NCBI GenBank assembly: GCA_020226215.1
Contig: CM035233.1
Location: 13,287,701-13,351,700 of the forward strand
Source of the DNA: Sindora glabra
Lineage: Eukaryota; Streptophyta; Magnoliopsida; Fabales; Fabaceae
Direction: 5' to 3'
Length of the DNA stretch: 64,000 nt
Each line of letters opens with the position of its first letter. Within the stretch, counting starts at the first letter, position 1. The translations under genes were made by a program, and so were the position numbers. The notes beneath the pieces were generated by a model that was not told where the DNA came from, did not search any database, and saw nothing but the letters and a program-made list of their open reading frames with translations. Below are positions 1-13,400 of this stretch, one piece after another.

Positions 1-1275
1 TGAGAATACTATATGATTTGTCATATGTTATAAGATATTCTCATGTAACCACATTATACATAGTCTTTTGACTTGATGTCAATACAGTTCTCTACATAAG
101 AAGTCATATGCTTTAATGTCATCCTATGTTGCCTTTAACTGGGATGATTTGTAAAGTGTTAATTGAATGTGTCACAAATCATATAGAAGGATGTGAGTAA
201 TGTAGATGAGATTTTGTTCCTTTTATGTAGAAAGAGAGGTATTCTTATGCCCTTGATTGAGTGAGACTAAGAAATTCATAGTCATGCTTAAATGGATCAA
301 TATATGATATTAATCATTTGTTTAAGTTATTCTACTCAATATCAAGAAATGTGGATTGAACATTGACGAAGATAACACATTTCATGTCTATAGTTCGATT
401 TAAATATCATTACAAAAAAGATTGTGTTGCAAGGTGTTGTTTGTACATTAGGTGAATGTTGAATTATAAACATTTTTACCACTTAGATGGTAGTGATATA
501 TTACTAAATACCACTCACTATTTATGGCCCACAAATGGATTATTGCTAACATAGTAAGAACCTATAAGATCACGTAAAAAAGGTAGGAATAAGATAGTAA
601 CTAGTTGGATTTTAGTTGGACTAAAATCCTATTAATTAGGCTTGTTATTTAGTACATATATATATTACAAATTAATAATATATATATTCACGTAATATAT
701 AGTATATTATATGATATTATTTTATATTAAAGTAATATTAGATAATTATGCCATTTGATATTTGATAATTATATTATAGAATAATGTTATCATCTAATAA
801 TATTTAGTTATTAATATTAAAGTAATATTAGATAACTAATTGATAAATCATATCTCTCCTCACTCTCATCATGATAAGGATAAGGTATTAGTAGTTAAAT
901 AGAATTAAAATAGAGAAGGCAGTTTTCTAATAAGACTTGGAAAGAGACGTGTCTTAGATATATATAAGACTAAGAAGGCATCACTTACGGTGATGTGAAT
1001 ATGTATTGCCATCAGTAAAATTGCACTAAAACCTTAACCTTGTGTGAGAAAAATAGATCTTAGCAAATTCATAGGAGGTTAAGAGGTAGTCATTCACTCC
1101 ATGTAAATATCGTAAAGGCATGATCGCTTGACTGTGCTTATGATTTATAGTCTACAATCCAAAAAGTAATCCTTATGATATTGATTTATATCTCTATGCA
1201 TTATTTTAGGAAGGTTTCATAATTTTTAAAAATATATTTTTTCACTATGTTATATGATACATGTGAAACCCAATA
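1..1275 (+). mobile_element. LTR fragment, family A, truncated by the window edge
   Basis: This stretch aligns base by base, with many substitutions and small indels, to the reverse complement of the solo LTR at 30313-31970, covering about 31655 down to 30313. Shared landmarks are the 'ctttgac' block near 66-72, 'gatgtcatcc' near 115, 'cccttgattgagtgagac' near 250, the AT-rich 'tattagataattat' tract at 730-850 and 'attcactcc' near 1093. The LTR end would be 'cccaata' at 1275, against 'cccaaca' in the better copy. The start lies outside the window, so solo or full-length status is unknown. No PBS follows the end, which favours a solo or truncated LTR. The copy is older and more eroded than 30313-31970. 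No coding potential. Confidence 0.75.
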
Positions 1276-2202
1276 GTAACTGCAGCAAGCAGATTGGAAA
1301 CTTGATATGCAAGTAAGTTGCCCTTCACCTCCTTCTCAACAAGCAGATAACAAAAAAAAAGATCAAAAGTTTTATTATAAAGGTATAATCCACATTTAGT
1401 CCTATTTCTTTTGTTAATTATTTTATTCTTCCTATTTTTTCTAAATAGCCTTGAAAATGTGAAGAAAAAAAAGGAAGAAGAAATCATTTTAAAGACTTTT
1501 AGCTAAATAGATGTCAATATAACCTAAAAAGAGAATGATAGAAGGAAGAATAATGAAAAATCACAAATTGATGTGTAAGAGGTCATATCTACCATGAAGA
1601 TTAATGAAATAACAAATCAATTTAATATTTTCAAGGTTATAAAAGATCTTCCTGAGATTCATTTTATTTTTTTAATGACTCAATTGATTTTATAGTAAAA
1701 CATGACTCCTATTTATCTAAGGTTAACATTTAGAAAATGGCTGATAATTTGAATTGGTTTTGGAAATGAATCCTTTATATGACCACTTAAAATCTACTTC
1801 ATTGGAATCATTTAATGCAATAGCTTATGAGTTGAAATTAGATTGAAGCAATTATAACATCTAGCAAAAAATGTTAAATAAGGCATTTCTTGGAAGGAAA
1901 CCTAACTAACAATAAGTTTTTCTTTCTTTCCCTTTTTATCTTTAAATTTTACTTATTTATGATCTCTTTGTTTTTTATGTATTCTACATTAATGATAATG
2001 TAAAATTTAAGTGTTAAGGGAACTTAGTATTTCTTATATAATTTTTCAATTATATTTTTCCTTTTATGCTTTAAAAAAAGAAAAAAGGTATGTTTCATTT
2101 TTTTAGTTATTTCTTAAGCTTTTTAATGATTGAAAGTTTTGCAATTCTTATGAGTAGAAATCAATAAGAACTTGACAATTTCATAACATAATTGAATAAA
2201 TA
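1276..2202. other. Unassigned AT-rich spacer
   Basis: Between two LTR ends. The short open frame on the minus strand at 1245-1487 overlaps the LTR end and has no recognisable motif. I see no gene, RNA or repeat structure here. Confidence 0.5.
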
Positions 2203-2545
2203 TGTCATGGCCCAATTTTTATCATAATTGTTATGGAACTTAATGTCTGGTTTCCACTAACTTAATGCACATGTTACACTAACTTGATTTAGCATGCTAC
2301 GAATTTTGGGAAAGATGTCATTTCATTTATCAAAACAAAACTCGTTTATGAAAAGGAGTTAGATTTATCATTTTACCCATTTTTACCCTATGTCAACGGT
2401 GGCCATGAAATATTTATCACTAATATCTAGTCTTGGTTAAGCCTTACCAAATAGGCTCCTATGAGCTTAATTCTAAGGTGAGGTAGAGGCAAGTCACTTC
2501 GAATATCTACAAGGATGAACATATGGAAGGGTTAGTTTTGGGGCC

Positions 2546-2603
<58 letters not shown>

Positions 2604-4603
2604 TTATATTTTTGGAAATCAAATCATCATACACCATTAGAGGAATTGAAATGATACCTTGTAAAGGATGAGCAACTACATCATGAAAGAAAGCTTAATA
2701 AGTAAATACATTAAAATATTCAAATATAACAATAATTATAACCTACTAACTGGATTTACTCCCTTGTAAATATAAACACCTTAAACCATATATTTCATAA
2801 TACAAGTTCTGTTAGTAATAACTCATTCATTTATAATCATTCTTACTCATCAATGTTATTATTTAGGTATACACATTCAACTATATCAAATTTTCATCTT
2901 AACACATATGTAGCAATAAAATAAAGGAAAATGAATAAATCACCTTTTGATTCTTGAGTTAGCCTCTTTCTTTCACAAATATATCTTCATCTTTCCAAGT
3001 TCGGCCTTATACTTTCACAAATAACTACCATATCTTATTTTTCAATTACACACATTTTCAATGTGCCCCTATCTTACTTTCTTGCACTCAATGCCATAGC
3101 TCAACTCATTTCATATTAAAAATTCAATATTAACACATATCATAAGGTTTCAATACCATCAATCACATTCATATATCATATTTCATAGTATAATATCACA
3201 TATGCCTTATAGCATGGCCATACAACTTAATTTATTACATCTACAACATAATCTATACAACATAGCACTAGTATGCTTCATGGCATGGCCACACATCAAG
3301 TATTTAATCCTTATTTATCATCTAATGACTTATATTATTATCAAGAACCACTTAAGCATAAATTAACCATCTACATATTATAATATTTTTAGTTAAACTA
3401 ATTATAATTGATTATATACTCAACTACAAGAGCCTTAAAAGCATTTTTGAAGACTATAGTCTACTATGTAATCGACTATTGAGGTTTAAAGAACAAGATA
3501 AGGTTCCCATAGTCCACTATATATCAATTACAAGGATTAGGAGAGCAATTTTAAATGCTCATAGTTGACTATCAACATCTAAAGAATAACTTTTTAGCGC
3601 ATAATTGATTATGTAATCAAGTATGCTTGCCTAGAATGCACGTACTGGGGCATAGTCTATTATAACCTGATTTTTTACAAATTTATTCATGATATTTATT
3701 ATTCATTTATCAAAATCATGCATGTAATGCATTCAATCTATTATCATACCATACCACATCATGAATGCATAATTAAATCACTTTAAATCCTTCATTAAAT
3801 TAAGTTAAATATCATAAATCACATAAATCCATATAATTTGTTCATAATTCTTGAAAAACATAGAACTTGGATTTAAATTAATTAAAACTCTTAAATTTTT
3901 TGAAAAAGGTTTAGAATATTTACTCACCTACTAAAATAAGGTAGCTAAAAGATGGATTTAATGTATTTTGGTCCTAATTGCCCAAAGATTGGAAGTTTCT
4001 TGTGTTAGGGCTCACTTCCTTTATTTGAGCAAAAATGCCTAATTTGTACCAAATTTCTAGAAGAGAATGAAAAGAAATTCATTAAGGAGAAAGCCTTGCC
4101 TTGATTATAGGAAGAAACTAATGAAAATTAATTCTTTTCTTGCTTAATTGATAGAAAAACTAAAGAAGAAGAATAAAATGGAAGAAAGAGTTGAGGTTTA
4201 GAGAAATTGGGAAGGAAATGAAGATTATAAGATGAAGTTTAGGTTAAATAAGGGCATGGGCATTCTAATCCTTTTATCTAAATCTTTTCTATACTTAGAT
4301 ATTCATCTTTCATCACTTATAACTATTAATTCTCTTATTCAATATACTATTTCTCATCTAAGTCTTTCAAATTCTTTATTTCAAACCATGCTCATTCAAT
4401 TTTTTTCATTTATTTAAAAGTTTTATTTAGAACTTGTTTAGTTACTTAGTTCTCTTTTCCTCAAATATTTTATTCATATTTATTTTTTATCAAAATTTAT
4501 TCATTCCCTTTAAATTCCTTATTTTAAAATTCTTACCACTAAAATTATTCATTTCCTTACATATAAAGTTTTAAAATTTTAAAATTTTAGGAAAGATGTA
4601 ACA
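2203..4603 (-). repeat. 3' LTR of the 2203-17152 element
   Basis: Read on the minus strand, it starts TGTTACATC at 4603 and ends GGGCCATGACA at 2203, a TG...CA LTR of about 2.4 kb. Direct similarity to the right-hand copy is plain at 2250-2500 against 9225-9480, 2825-3300 against 9645-10145 and 3730-4600 against 16215-17150. It carries an (AT)n tract at 2550-2598 and adjoining sequence to about 2690 that the right copy lacks. A cluster of 'atagttgactat'-like palindromes lies at 3445-3660. The plus-strand open frame at 4232-4417 falls inside the LTR and is not a gene. Confidence 0.75.
2550..2598. repeat. (AT)n microsatellite
   Basis: About 24 uninterrupted AT dinucleotides. The tract lies in the 3' LTR and is absent from the matching position of the split 5' LTR, so it arose after the element inserted. 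Confidence 0.95.
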
Positions 4604-4616
4604 ATACTCCCTTTTT
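4604..4616 (-). promoter_or_regulatory. Polypurine tract of the minus-strand gypsy element
   Basis: On the minus strand the bases just before the LTR start read AAAAAGGGAGTAT, followed at once by TGTTACATC. This is the normal position and composition of a plus-strand primer PPT, and it fixes the element's orientation. Confidence 0.65.
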
Positions 4617-7600
4617 AAAAGAATTCATCATTGAATTCTTAAAACTTGATTTATTCTACATTTTAGGAAAAAATGTGTTGATATTATATTCTAGTATTTG
4701 ATCGAAATGTCCTAATTTTCTTAAAAAGTTCTTTAGTTGAATCATTCATCAACATTATGTCGTAAAAGTAATAATCATACATAGAATTTGATTCATCATA
4801 AAGTTCTTACCTAATAGGTGTTATTAATATTTTTGCAATTAGTATAGCTCTCATGCTAATGGTATTGTACTATAATTCATTAAGTACTGCCATTTATCAT
4901 CTTCCTAACTTAGATCTAACTACAAACATGCATTTCCTTTGTTAAAGGCTACTTATTCCTATTAAGCTATTTCCTATATATAACTAGGTCATTACCTACT
5001 CATATTCCTATCATAAACCTTGCAACATGTTATAAGAGGCAAGGAAAAAAGATCACACCCTTGAAGGGTTTAGGTTGATAATATAAAAGCCATTCTTAGA
5101 GTTTTTTGGTTTCTTCAAGTTGGTTATCCCTAATAGTCACCCTTGAGCAACATTACATACTTATAGCTTCACCATAGATTATGTACCTTTCCAAAAGACT
5201 TTTACTTTAGTGTAAACATCTATAAAAAATTCTAGCAAATAAGAATGGAAGAATTTGATTGATAAAGGCCCTACAAGTAGATTGTACAAATTTAACACAT
5301 AGACATTTTACATACAAAAACATATTGCTTATTCATATTCAATACTTGCTCCTCTATTCAAGCTAAAATTATCCTCCTTAAATCCAAAACCACCAATAGT
5401 TTCGAATTTAATTATCTCTCAAATTGCATGAAATCAACCTCCTAGCTAGTTAAATGTATTTGTAATTTTCTTTGTTTTATTAAATCATATGCATTCTTCT
5501 AAATTCATTAACTTATGAATAACATATTTATTCTCACTAACCTTTAAACCTTGAAGTAATATTTATTCTAACATATATGTCTTTAGAGTGCTTTATCTTA
5601 ACCTTATCATTTACATCCTTCTAAAATTGAGGTTACTAATCTCCTCATATTGAACCTATACGTTAACTTTAATTGCAATTAAACAATCAATACCCTTATA
5701 TGATCATAAGTTCCTTCAACTTATTTATCTATCTACATTTGAAGACTAGTTAATTTAGACCATTACAATTATATTTGTTAATATCCATCAATAAGCATTA
5801 TTACACAATTCCCTTTAAATCCAAGTACAATATCTTTCAATTTTTGTTTTAGTTGGCTTTTAAAGTTCATTTAATATCCATTTCTTGTTGTTATTAGCTT
5901 ATTCCTTCTAAAAATTTAATATCAAAGCTTATATATAACTAATTATATGAAAGTTCATACTATATATTGATACTTTTATATTTTCACTGAATCATATACT
6001 TCTACTTTCTGACATTCCTAAGCACCTCTTCAAACTATTTAGTCATGCTAATAGTTTAAACTTAATAATGCCATATAGTATTTTACTAGACATTATTATC
6101 GATCTTTCAAGTTGCAACAACCCAAGCTCTAAACAAAAGCCTTAAACATGAAAAGACACAAAATATCTAAATTCAATAGGTTCAAATTCCATACATAACT
6201 AAAGTACCATGTAGGCATCCACCTTATTCATTCATACAACTAATTCATTAATTTTTTAAGGATCCTTAGTATATAAAACCATTTGTATTGATATTACTCT
6301 AGCAACAATAGCATCCATACTAATAGTATTAATAGCAACAATACTAATATTATTCACATTAGTATTAATAATAGTAATATTAGTAACAAATAATAATAGA
6401 TATAATAATTATAATATATTACTACTAGTAATAATAATAACATTGACTATAGTGACAACAACAATAATAATAATAACAATAATCATATTGTTAACTACTA
6501 TATCATCATAATAGTATATCATATGGTATAAGATTGCACTATTAGGTAAGATAACAATTGTATGCATAGGTAATTAAATCATACTATCCTTTACTTATAG
6601 AAATTATTGGTTAAAATTATGATCTTATATCAAATCATACTTATTTATTCCTCAATAGTAGTATCTCAAAATATGCTCTTCATCTAGCATTACCTTTATT
6701 ATCTAATTGCCTTTTAAATTCTTAATTTTTTCTTTAACACTGGTTACTAAAGCAGGTCACTTAATTAGTTAGTTGAGAGTTATTTCTAGCAATATCTGAT
6801 AAAACTAGGTTCTATTAAGTATAAATGAGGCTAGTAAACCTACATCATTATCTTACAATTCTTATTTTAGGATTAATTCCCATAACAAATGACATAAGTA
6901 CAATTCTCTCACTATACTTCATAAACTTATTCTTAAAAGAATACTCCAGTAGTTCTTAATTATTATTAAACTCCTATAATGGAAGTTTCGAACAATAGAG
7001 GGTGTCCTTACATAAATCCTATTAACTTGTGAATATATAGTAATATGAAACTTAAGGGTCTCTATGGCATTTCCTTTGGGATATACATATATTTCAAATT
7101 TAAGAAAACATAAATTTATAGCTATCTCATGTTTATGCTTTTAGAAACTCATTTCACTAGATATATCCTCAATTCTATATTAAATATGCTTGATCTTTAC
7201 TTATTTGATTTCAAGAATCGGCATATGAGTTGTTACTCCTTACCATCCTTCTAATATCATTAAAATATACTCCTTAATCCACATAATTTCATTAACCCTT
7301 CATTTATCAAGGCTTATATTTTCACTCACTAGACATTCATTCTTACAATCATATAATGTCTTAATCCCTATAATCCATTGTCTACGATTCATTCATGTTA
7401 GGTTTCTAATTTCTAACTTTTATTTATCTCGTCCACCATAAAAATTATTTACTTTTCTAGTTATTATACTTTAAAATTTCAATTATCTATCTTTCTAGCT
7501 CTTGAAAAGTAAGGTTCTCTGTCTTTATCTTATGAAAGATCTTTACACTATTACAACCAATTTAGCTCATTAACATCTTAATTCAAATTCATCTTCAATT

Positions 7601-9204
7601 TATATTCTCTAAACCTATATAACCTTGATAATGAATTTATATATAACTTCATACCTTTATTCATCATATAACTTTAGTCATTCGTACATTACTATGATTA
7701 GGACCACTTACCTAATGTTGATTTAATTATGAATTGAATTAAATAGTTAACTCTTACTTTTATAGTTTCTCAAATTCTCTTCTAATCATCTATTGCATCC
7801 ACATAAAGGACATAAAATTATATAGGTAGTTGCACTATACTATCCTAGTTTCTTTACATGTTTTATGGTGACTCAAAAGATAACTTAGCTACTTTTGTTT
7901 ACACACTCAAAGTTTTTAAAAACTCACTCATTACTACTGGATTAATAAACTATTATACTCACATTTGTAGTCTTTATCATCCATTCTCTAGACTGTATTT
8001 CCTATTCTTAATATCTTTAAGTTGCATATTCAAAGTTTTAAAAAGACACTTTATAGCACCTTACCTAACCACATATATCTATAGAATTACAAAATTTATA
8101 AGTTCTTATTACTAATGATTAACATTACTCTAAAATTTTTTATCTACACTTCTTTAATAAGCATTTAAAATTTAATAACTTTCATTATAGTCTATTCCAG
8201 TGCCTAACCCTTTATATTATTGCTCATACTAATTATGAAAAATTTAATTTTATATCTAATACCATGTGTTGACCTAAGTAACATTTGCATTCACCTAAAT
8301 GGAAAATTTCACAAAAATCACACCTAACCTACTTCTATTAAGTTTGTTCTTATTCTTTAAATAATTCTATATATGGCTTGTATCCTTAATTTTATTATCC
8401 CTTTCTTTTGAACTAAAGTCATTCTAATCTACCTTATCAAAGTTAATTATATTTTATTCTCTAATTTTTATGGCAGAATGTTTATTTAAAAGAGGTTTTA
8501 CTTAATTGTAAGAACTCTAATAGTACAACAGAGTTAGAATAAGATGCATTTAGTACCATAAAGGAATTTAATGCAAGCATACCTAACTTATTCCAAATGA
8601 TCCATATTTATATATAATAATAATATTAAGCTATAACTTTAGTTGTTGTTACTTGACAGTATCAACACCATTCTATTTTGAAACATTTACCATAAAGTCA
8701 CACTAGTGCACCATACATTGTGTTCAAAGAATATAGTGATCTCATAATAACTTGTTTCATTATATTGAACCTCTTAATATTAACTTAGATCCTTACTTTA
8801 TTAAAGATGATTAGACCATTATCTTCTTTCTTCTCTTATTTACCATTTTGGCCTTAAGAACCCACAAATGGTTTCTTGTGTTTAGGTTTATCGACTCACA
8901 CTTGACTTCTAGAGCTAACCATTTTCAAATTTATAAAATTTCTTAAATAGTTAAATAATAACCAAGACAATCATCAAATAATTATTCACAAATAAACTCC
9001 ACTACTATCATCAATAGGCATTATAGGGTCTATTGAAATAGTATTGGTGATACATGATCCTAAGTAAACATATATTATTGGTACTATTTTAGTTAACACT
9101 TATCTAGGTAGCACATAAATATAACCTAAAGGCCTCTTCCTGCAAGGAACTTAGACCATACTCTAATATTAACATTATCATGACTTAATCTTACTTCCTA
9201 TTAG
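4617..9204 (-). other. Eroded interior of the minus-strand gypsy element
   Basis: About 4.6 kb of AT-rich DNA between the two LTR copies. I checked the minus strand for protease, reverse transcriptase, RNase H and integrase motifs and found none that I would defend. Stop codons are dense in all frames. The longest open frame, on the plus strand at 7858-8115, is hydrophobic, has no family signature and runs against the element's orientation, so I do not call it. A degenerate AAT/ATA-rich simple-sequence tract lies at about 6295-6490. No convincing PBS was seen next to the right LTR near 9204. Confidence 0.45.
6295..6490. repeat. Degenerate AAT-type trinucleotide tract
   Basis: A run of interrupted 'aat', 'ata' and 'aac' triplets such as 'aataataataacattgac' and 'aacaacaataataataataa'. 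Simple-sequence DNA without coding meaning. Confidence 0.7.
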
Positions 9205-10406
9205 TGTTAAACCCATTATCCAATTTCCACTAACGTAATGCATATTCTATGCTAACCTGATTAAGCATGCATAGGGATTTGCAGAAAAATGTTATTTCAT
9301 TTTTCAAAACAAAACTGATTTGTTAAAGGGAGTTAGTTTCTATCCTTTTTTTCTCTTTTTACCCTATGCTAATGAAAGCCCCAAAACATCTATAATGAAA
9401 TATCCAATTCTACCTAAGCTTTACTAAATAGGCTCCTATGAACTTCACTTTGAGATGCTAACATAAGCAACTTAATCTAAATATCTATATGGATGAAGAC
9501 ATGGATGGATAAATTTGGCACATTAGTCAATACATAAGAACAGTCAAATATAACAATAATTATAACTTATCGTTAGATTTACCCTTCTGTAAACATAAAC
9601 ACTTTAAACCATATATTTCACAACATAAGTTCCATTAGTAATAACTTGTTCATTTATAATCATTCTTGCTCATCAATGCCATTATTCAAATATACATATT
9701 CAACTATATCATAATTTCATCATAACATATACATAGTAATAAAATAAGGGAAAAGTGAAAAAATCTCGTTTTGACTCTCAAGTTAACATAATTCCTTCAT
9801 AAATTCATCTTTATCCCTTCAAGGTTTACCTTATACCTTCACAAACAATTATTGGATCCAAATTTTCAATTACACATAGAATCAATGTGCCCCTATCATA
9901 TTTTCTCATATTTAATGCTATAGCTTAACTTATCTCATATCAAGAATTCATATTTCAACATGTATCTCAACACGTATCACAAGGTTTCAACACCATTGAT
10001 CTCATTTGTATATCATATTTCATAATACAATATCACCTATATTCCATTGTATGGCCACGCAACTCAATTTATTCCATTAACAACATATCAATTTCTTTTA
10101 TAACATAATTTATATATCATAACACTATCATGCTTTATGCTATGGTTACATATCAAGTATTTAATCTTAATTTATCACCTAATGACTTACCTTATTATTA
10201 AATAACACTAAAACACACCATAGCCACTTGCCTATTATGATATCATTAGTTAAACTAAATATAGTCAACTATAAACTTTACTAATAACAACTTTAGGGAC
10301 CTAATTGACTATATCATAAACTACTAGGGTTTAAAGAACAAAATTAGCTATCTATAGTTAATTATAAGGATCCAGAGAGTAATTCCAGATGCTCATAATT
10401 AACTAT
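9205..10406 (-). repeat. 5' LTR of the gypsy element, first part
   Basis: Matches the left LTR from about 2240 to 3575. Shared landmarks include 'aataggctcctatga' near 9430 and 'ttcatttataatcattctt' near 9650. Similarity stops abruptly after 'gctcataattaactatt' at about 10406, and the remaining LTR sequence resumes at 16061. The last five bases, ACTAT at 10402-10406, are repeated at 16061-16065, as expected for an LTR-element insertion at this point. Confidence 0.7.
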
Positions 10407-13400
10407 TATTATACCTCTAAAAAATTAAATTTTATTTACCTAGGTATTGATTGCTTATTAATTCAGTTTATTTGTTTTACTTAAATGATATATTTTAAGT
10501 TCTATGAGTAAATTGAACTAGTAGACATATTGGAAAAATATAGATAGTAAAAGAGTTTAGTGAAATGCTAGAATATGATAATGATTTAAAATAGAAAGGA
10601 TTAATCAAGTAATTGCTATATGGTAAATGAGATAAATGAAAGAAAAATGTAGTGGTAAATAAGAATTCTATTTTTACCCTTTTCCTATGCTACCCCTTCA
10701 TTGTTTTATTTCTAAAACAACTTTCATTCTTTATATTTCCTACCATCATTTTCATCCTTCTTAAAGAAACCCTAAAGCTCTAAGAAGAATTCTTTTAATC
10801 TTCCTTTAATTCTTATCTTTCTAAAATAAGTAGCTCATTAATTATTAATTCCTTATCAATTAATTTCTTTAGTATTTATTTATTTTCTCTTTTACATATG
10901 AATTTCAAGCTAGAATGATTGATGGAGGTTGAACCATTAAAAACCCTAACACATTAGTTTTCTTTTATTTAATATGAATAGGATCTAATCATCTTATTCT
11001 ACACTCTAACCCACTCTTATCAACCTTATAAGTAGCAATTTACCTAATTTCTAACTGAAATTTGTTGTTTTGATTAGTTTTTAGTGTTTTCATGGTATAT
11101 TGATGATCATTTATGAAAATGATGCTTAATACATTAACTTGGTTGATTATATGATGGGTTATGATATTTAAAAATGGTATTTAATGTTTTTAATGGCTTG
11201 GTTAAAGTTTGGTATGAATTAAATGAAATTTAGAGGTTATTAATGGCAAATAAATAGTGTTCGCATATAGAAATCTATAGAATAATAGTTAATTATTGAC
11301 TACATATGCCTAGGCCATTCTCTAAGCTAATCTAGTCAACTATATAGTTAACTATCTAACCTAAGATTTTCCTTTAGATGATGGTAATTGACTATGATCA
11401 TCCAGAGTTGCCTCTGAACCTTCACACTTAACTATTTAGTCAATTATAGGTGCTAAAGTTTGCCTCTAGACAACAATAATTAATTATATAGTTGACTATA
11501 ATTCTATTCACTATAGAACCATGCATTTTGTGTTGATATAAAGCATCATACCTTTTTAAACATACAATGTAGGAATGATTAAACTTATACATAAATGCTA
11601 AGGAGTAATCTAAGTAATATATTAAATAGAATGTTACTACGAAAAAGAATTCATGTAATTATTTAACGTATAAATCATAGAAAGGTTCATCCATTTGTAT
11701 TATTTATATGAAGGCATGCTTTATAAGGCCTCATTTTATGCATAAATACATATATGAACTTGAGTTTTATATGATTATGATGCCATAAGGCATTAACTTG
11801 AATCGATTGAAAATTGATTATAATGATGAGTTAGGAATGAACAATGACATAATGCAAATATTATACATTGGATTTCATATGCTAGCTTATTATTGTTAAA
11901 TCATTATATGACATTGGAAGAATAAGGTTGGAGCTTGTTATAGTTAGGTCATTATGTGGCCTTAGAGGAATAAGGTTGGAGCTTATGAAGGATAAGAGTG
12001 AAGAGAGTTACAAGGAGAATACATGTTTAATATTGTTGCTTATATATAATTGATGTTTAGTTCATTAGAGATCTTTTTGTATTGTACTAATAAGTCATAC
12101 CCTTAAGGGTGAAATGTAAAATGTCTTTTATTCTCTCATGTATTACCCATCTTTTCTTTAATAAGTTATTTGTTTAAGTAGAATATTTCTCACTAAGTTT
12201 TATATTTCCTCTTTTATTTGTTTAACTTTTCAAAAACTTAGCAAGATCTTTTGTAATATCCCAATTGAAATTTAAATTTTATAGATTTCAAAGATGGAGA
12301 ATATTTATTTTATTTGGTTAATATTCAATTTTAAATTTACTTTCACATTAGAAGTTTGGAATGGATTTAGTTTTAAATGGCTATCATTATTTTGAGGATA
12401 ATTAAAATATTTTTATAAGAATCCTCATAAGTTGAAAATAATAATAATTATATGAATATTTTAAACTATTCATATTGAGGTTTAAAATTTATATGGAAGA
12501 AATTAAAAAGATCTTATGACTTGGATTATAAATTGGATGAAAGATTGAGATTATGTGAGGTAGTAAACTTATAAAGAGTGAGATGTATTAAATCAAAGTC
12601 TATAGTTTTTCTTTTTCTATGAGCTACCCCTTTTTTCTCATCTTTCTCGTTTACTTATTACTTTTGATTTATCTTTTCTCAATTAGCCATTTTTATAATT
12701 TTTGTTATTCTCTTTCTAGGCAACTTCTTGATTCTTCCTATTGTTTTTATCTCTACTTTCAGGTTGGTATAGCTCAGTTCTTTTATATTTTTCTTCATTC
12801 TTTTCTATTTCTTCCTTCCCCTTTTTTACGGCTACAACTGTAACATTTTTTTACCATTTTTATGGTTCTCTCTTTGTCTAGACACATAGCCACCACCTTA
12901 CTCTTTCTTCACTCCCCTTTCTCTTTTCATGCCACCTTACTTCTATTGTCTGGCCAGAACATAACTATAGTTTCTTCCTTTTTCTTTTCATTTTAGCAAA
13001 ACTTAGGCACAACTCTCTTTCTCCTTCCCTGTTTAGCTATTTTCTCTCTTTTCCTTTCTTTTTTATATCCTTCCTATCTCTGGCGATTGCTTCAGGTGAT
13101 ATGGCTTTTCCAATGTTGCACCACTGCACATTTGCGGCAAGGGGAGCTAGGCGATGCAAGACATCATCTTGAAATGTGTATAGGTAGTTGTTGCTTCTTC
13201 CATCCCTCAACATTCCCCACCATATCTACTGTTGTATTTCACTTTTTTTGTAGCTGGTTGTAGCTTAGTCATGTGAAGGGGGCTGTGATCTGCAGCTGAC
13301 CCTAAACAATAGTAAGGGAAAATTGCATTCTTCTCATTCACTAGTAACCCAACAACTCTTAACTAATAGTAAAGCTCTAAGGAGTCATCCTAAAGCATCA

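Noticed and set aside
1560..1900. Possible copia gag remnant ('NEITNQFNIFKVIKDLPEIH')
   Set aside because: Resemblance rests on a few hydrophobic words and stops follow quickly. I could not align it with confidence.
6295..6490. Possible short-spaced repeats like a CRISPR array
   Set aside because: Trinucleotide-rich simple sequence without uniform repeats or spacers, in a plant genome.
7858..8115. 85-residue plus-strand frame
   Set aside because: It runs against the orientation of the gypsy element that contains it, has no motif, and its composition is as expected from AT-rich DNA.
12619..12843. Hydrophobic 74-residue frame resembling membrane segments
   Set aside because: It lies in the T-rich body of an LTR. 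T-rich DNA gives F/L/I/Y-rich frames by chance, and no family is recognised.
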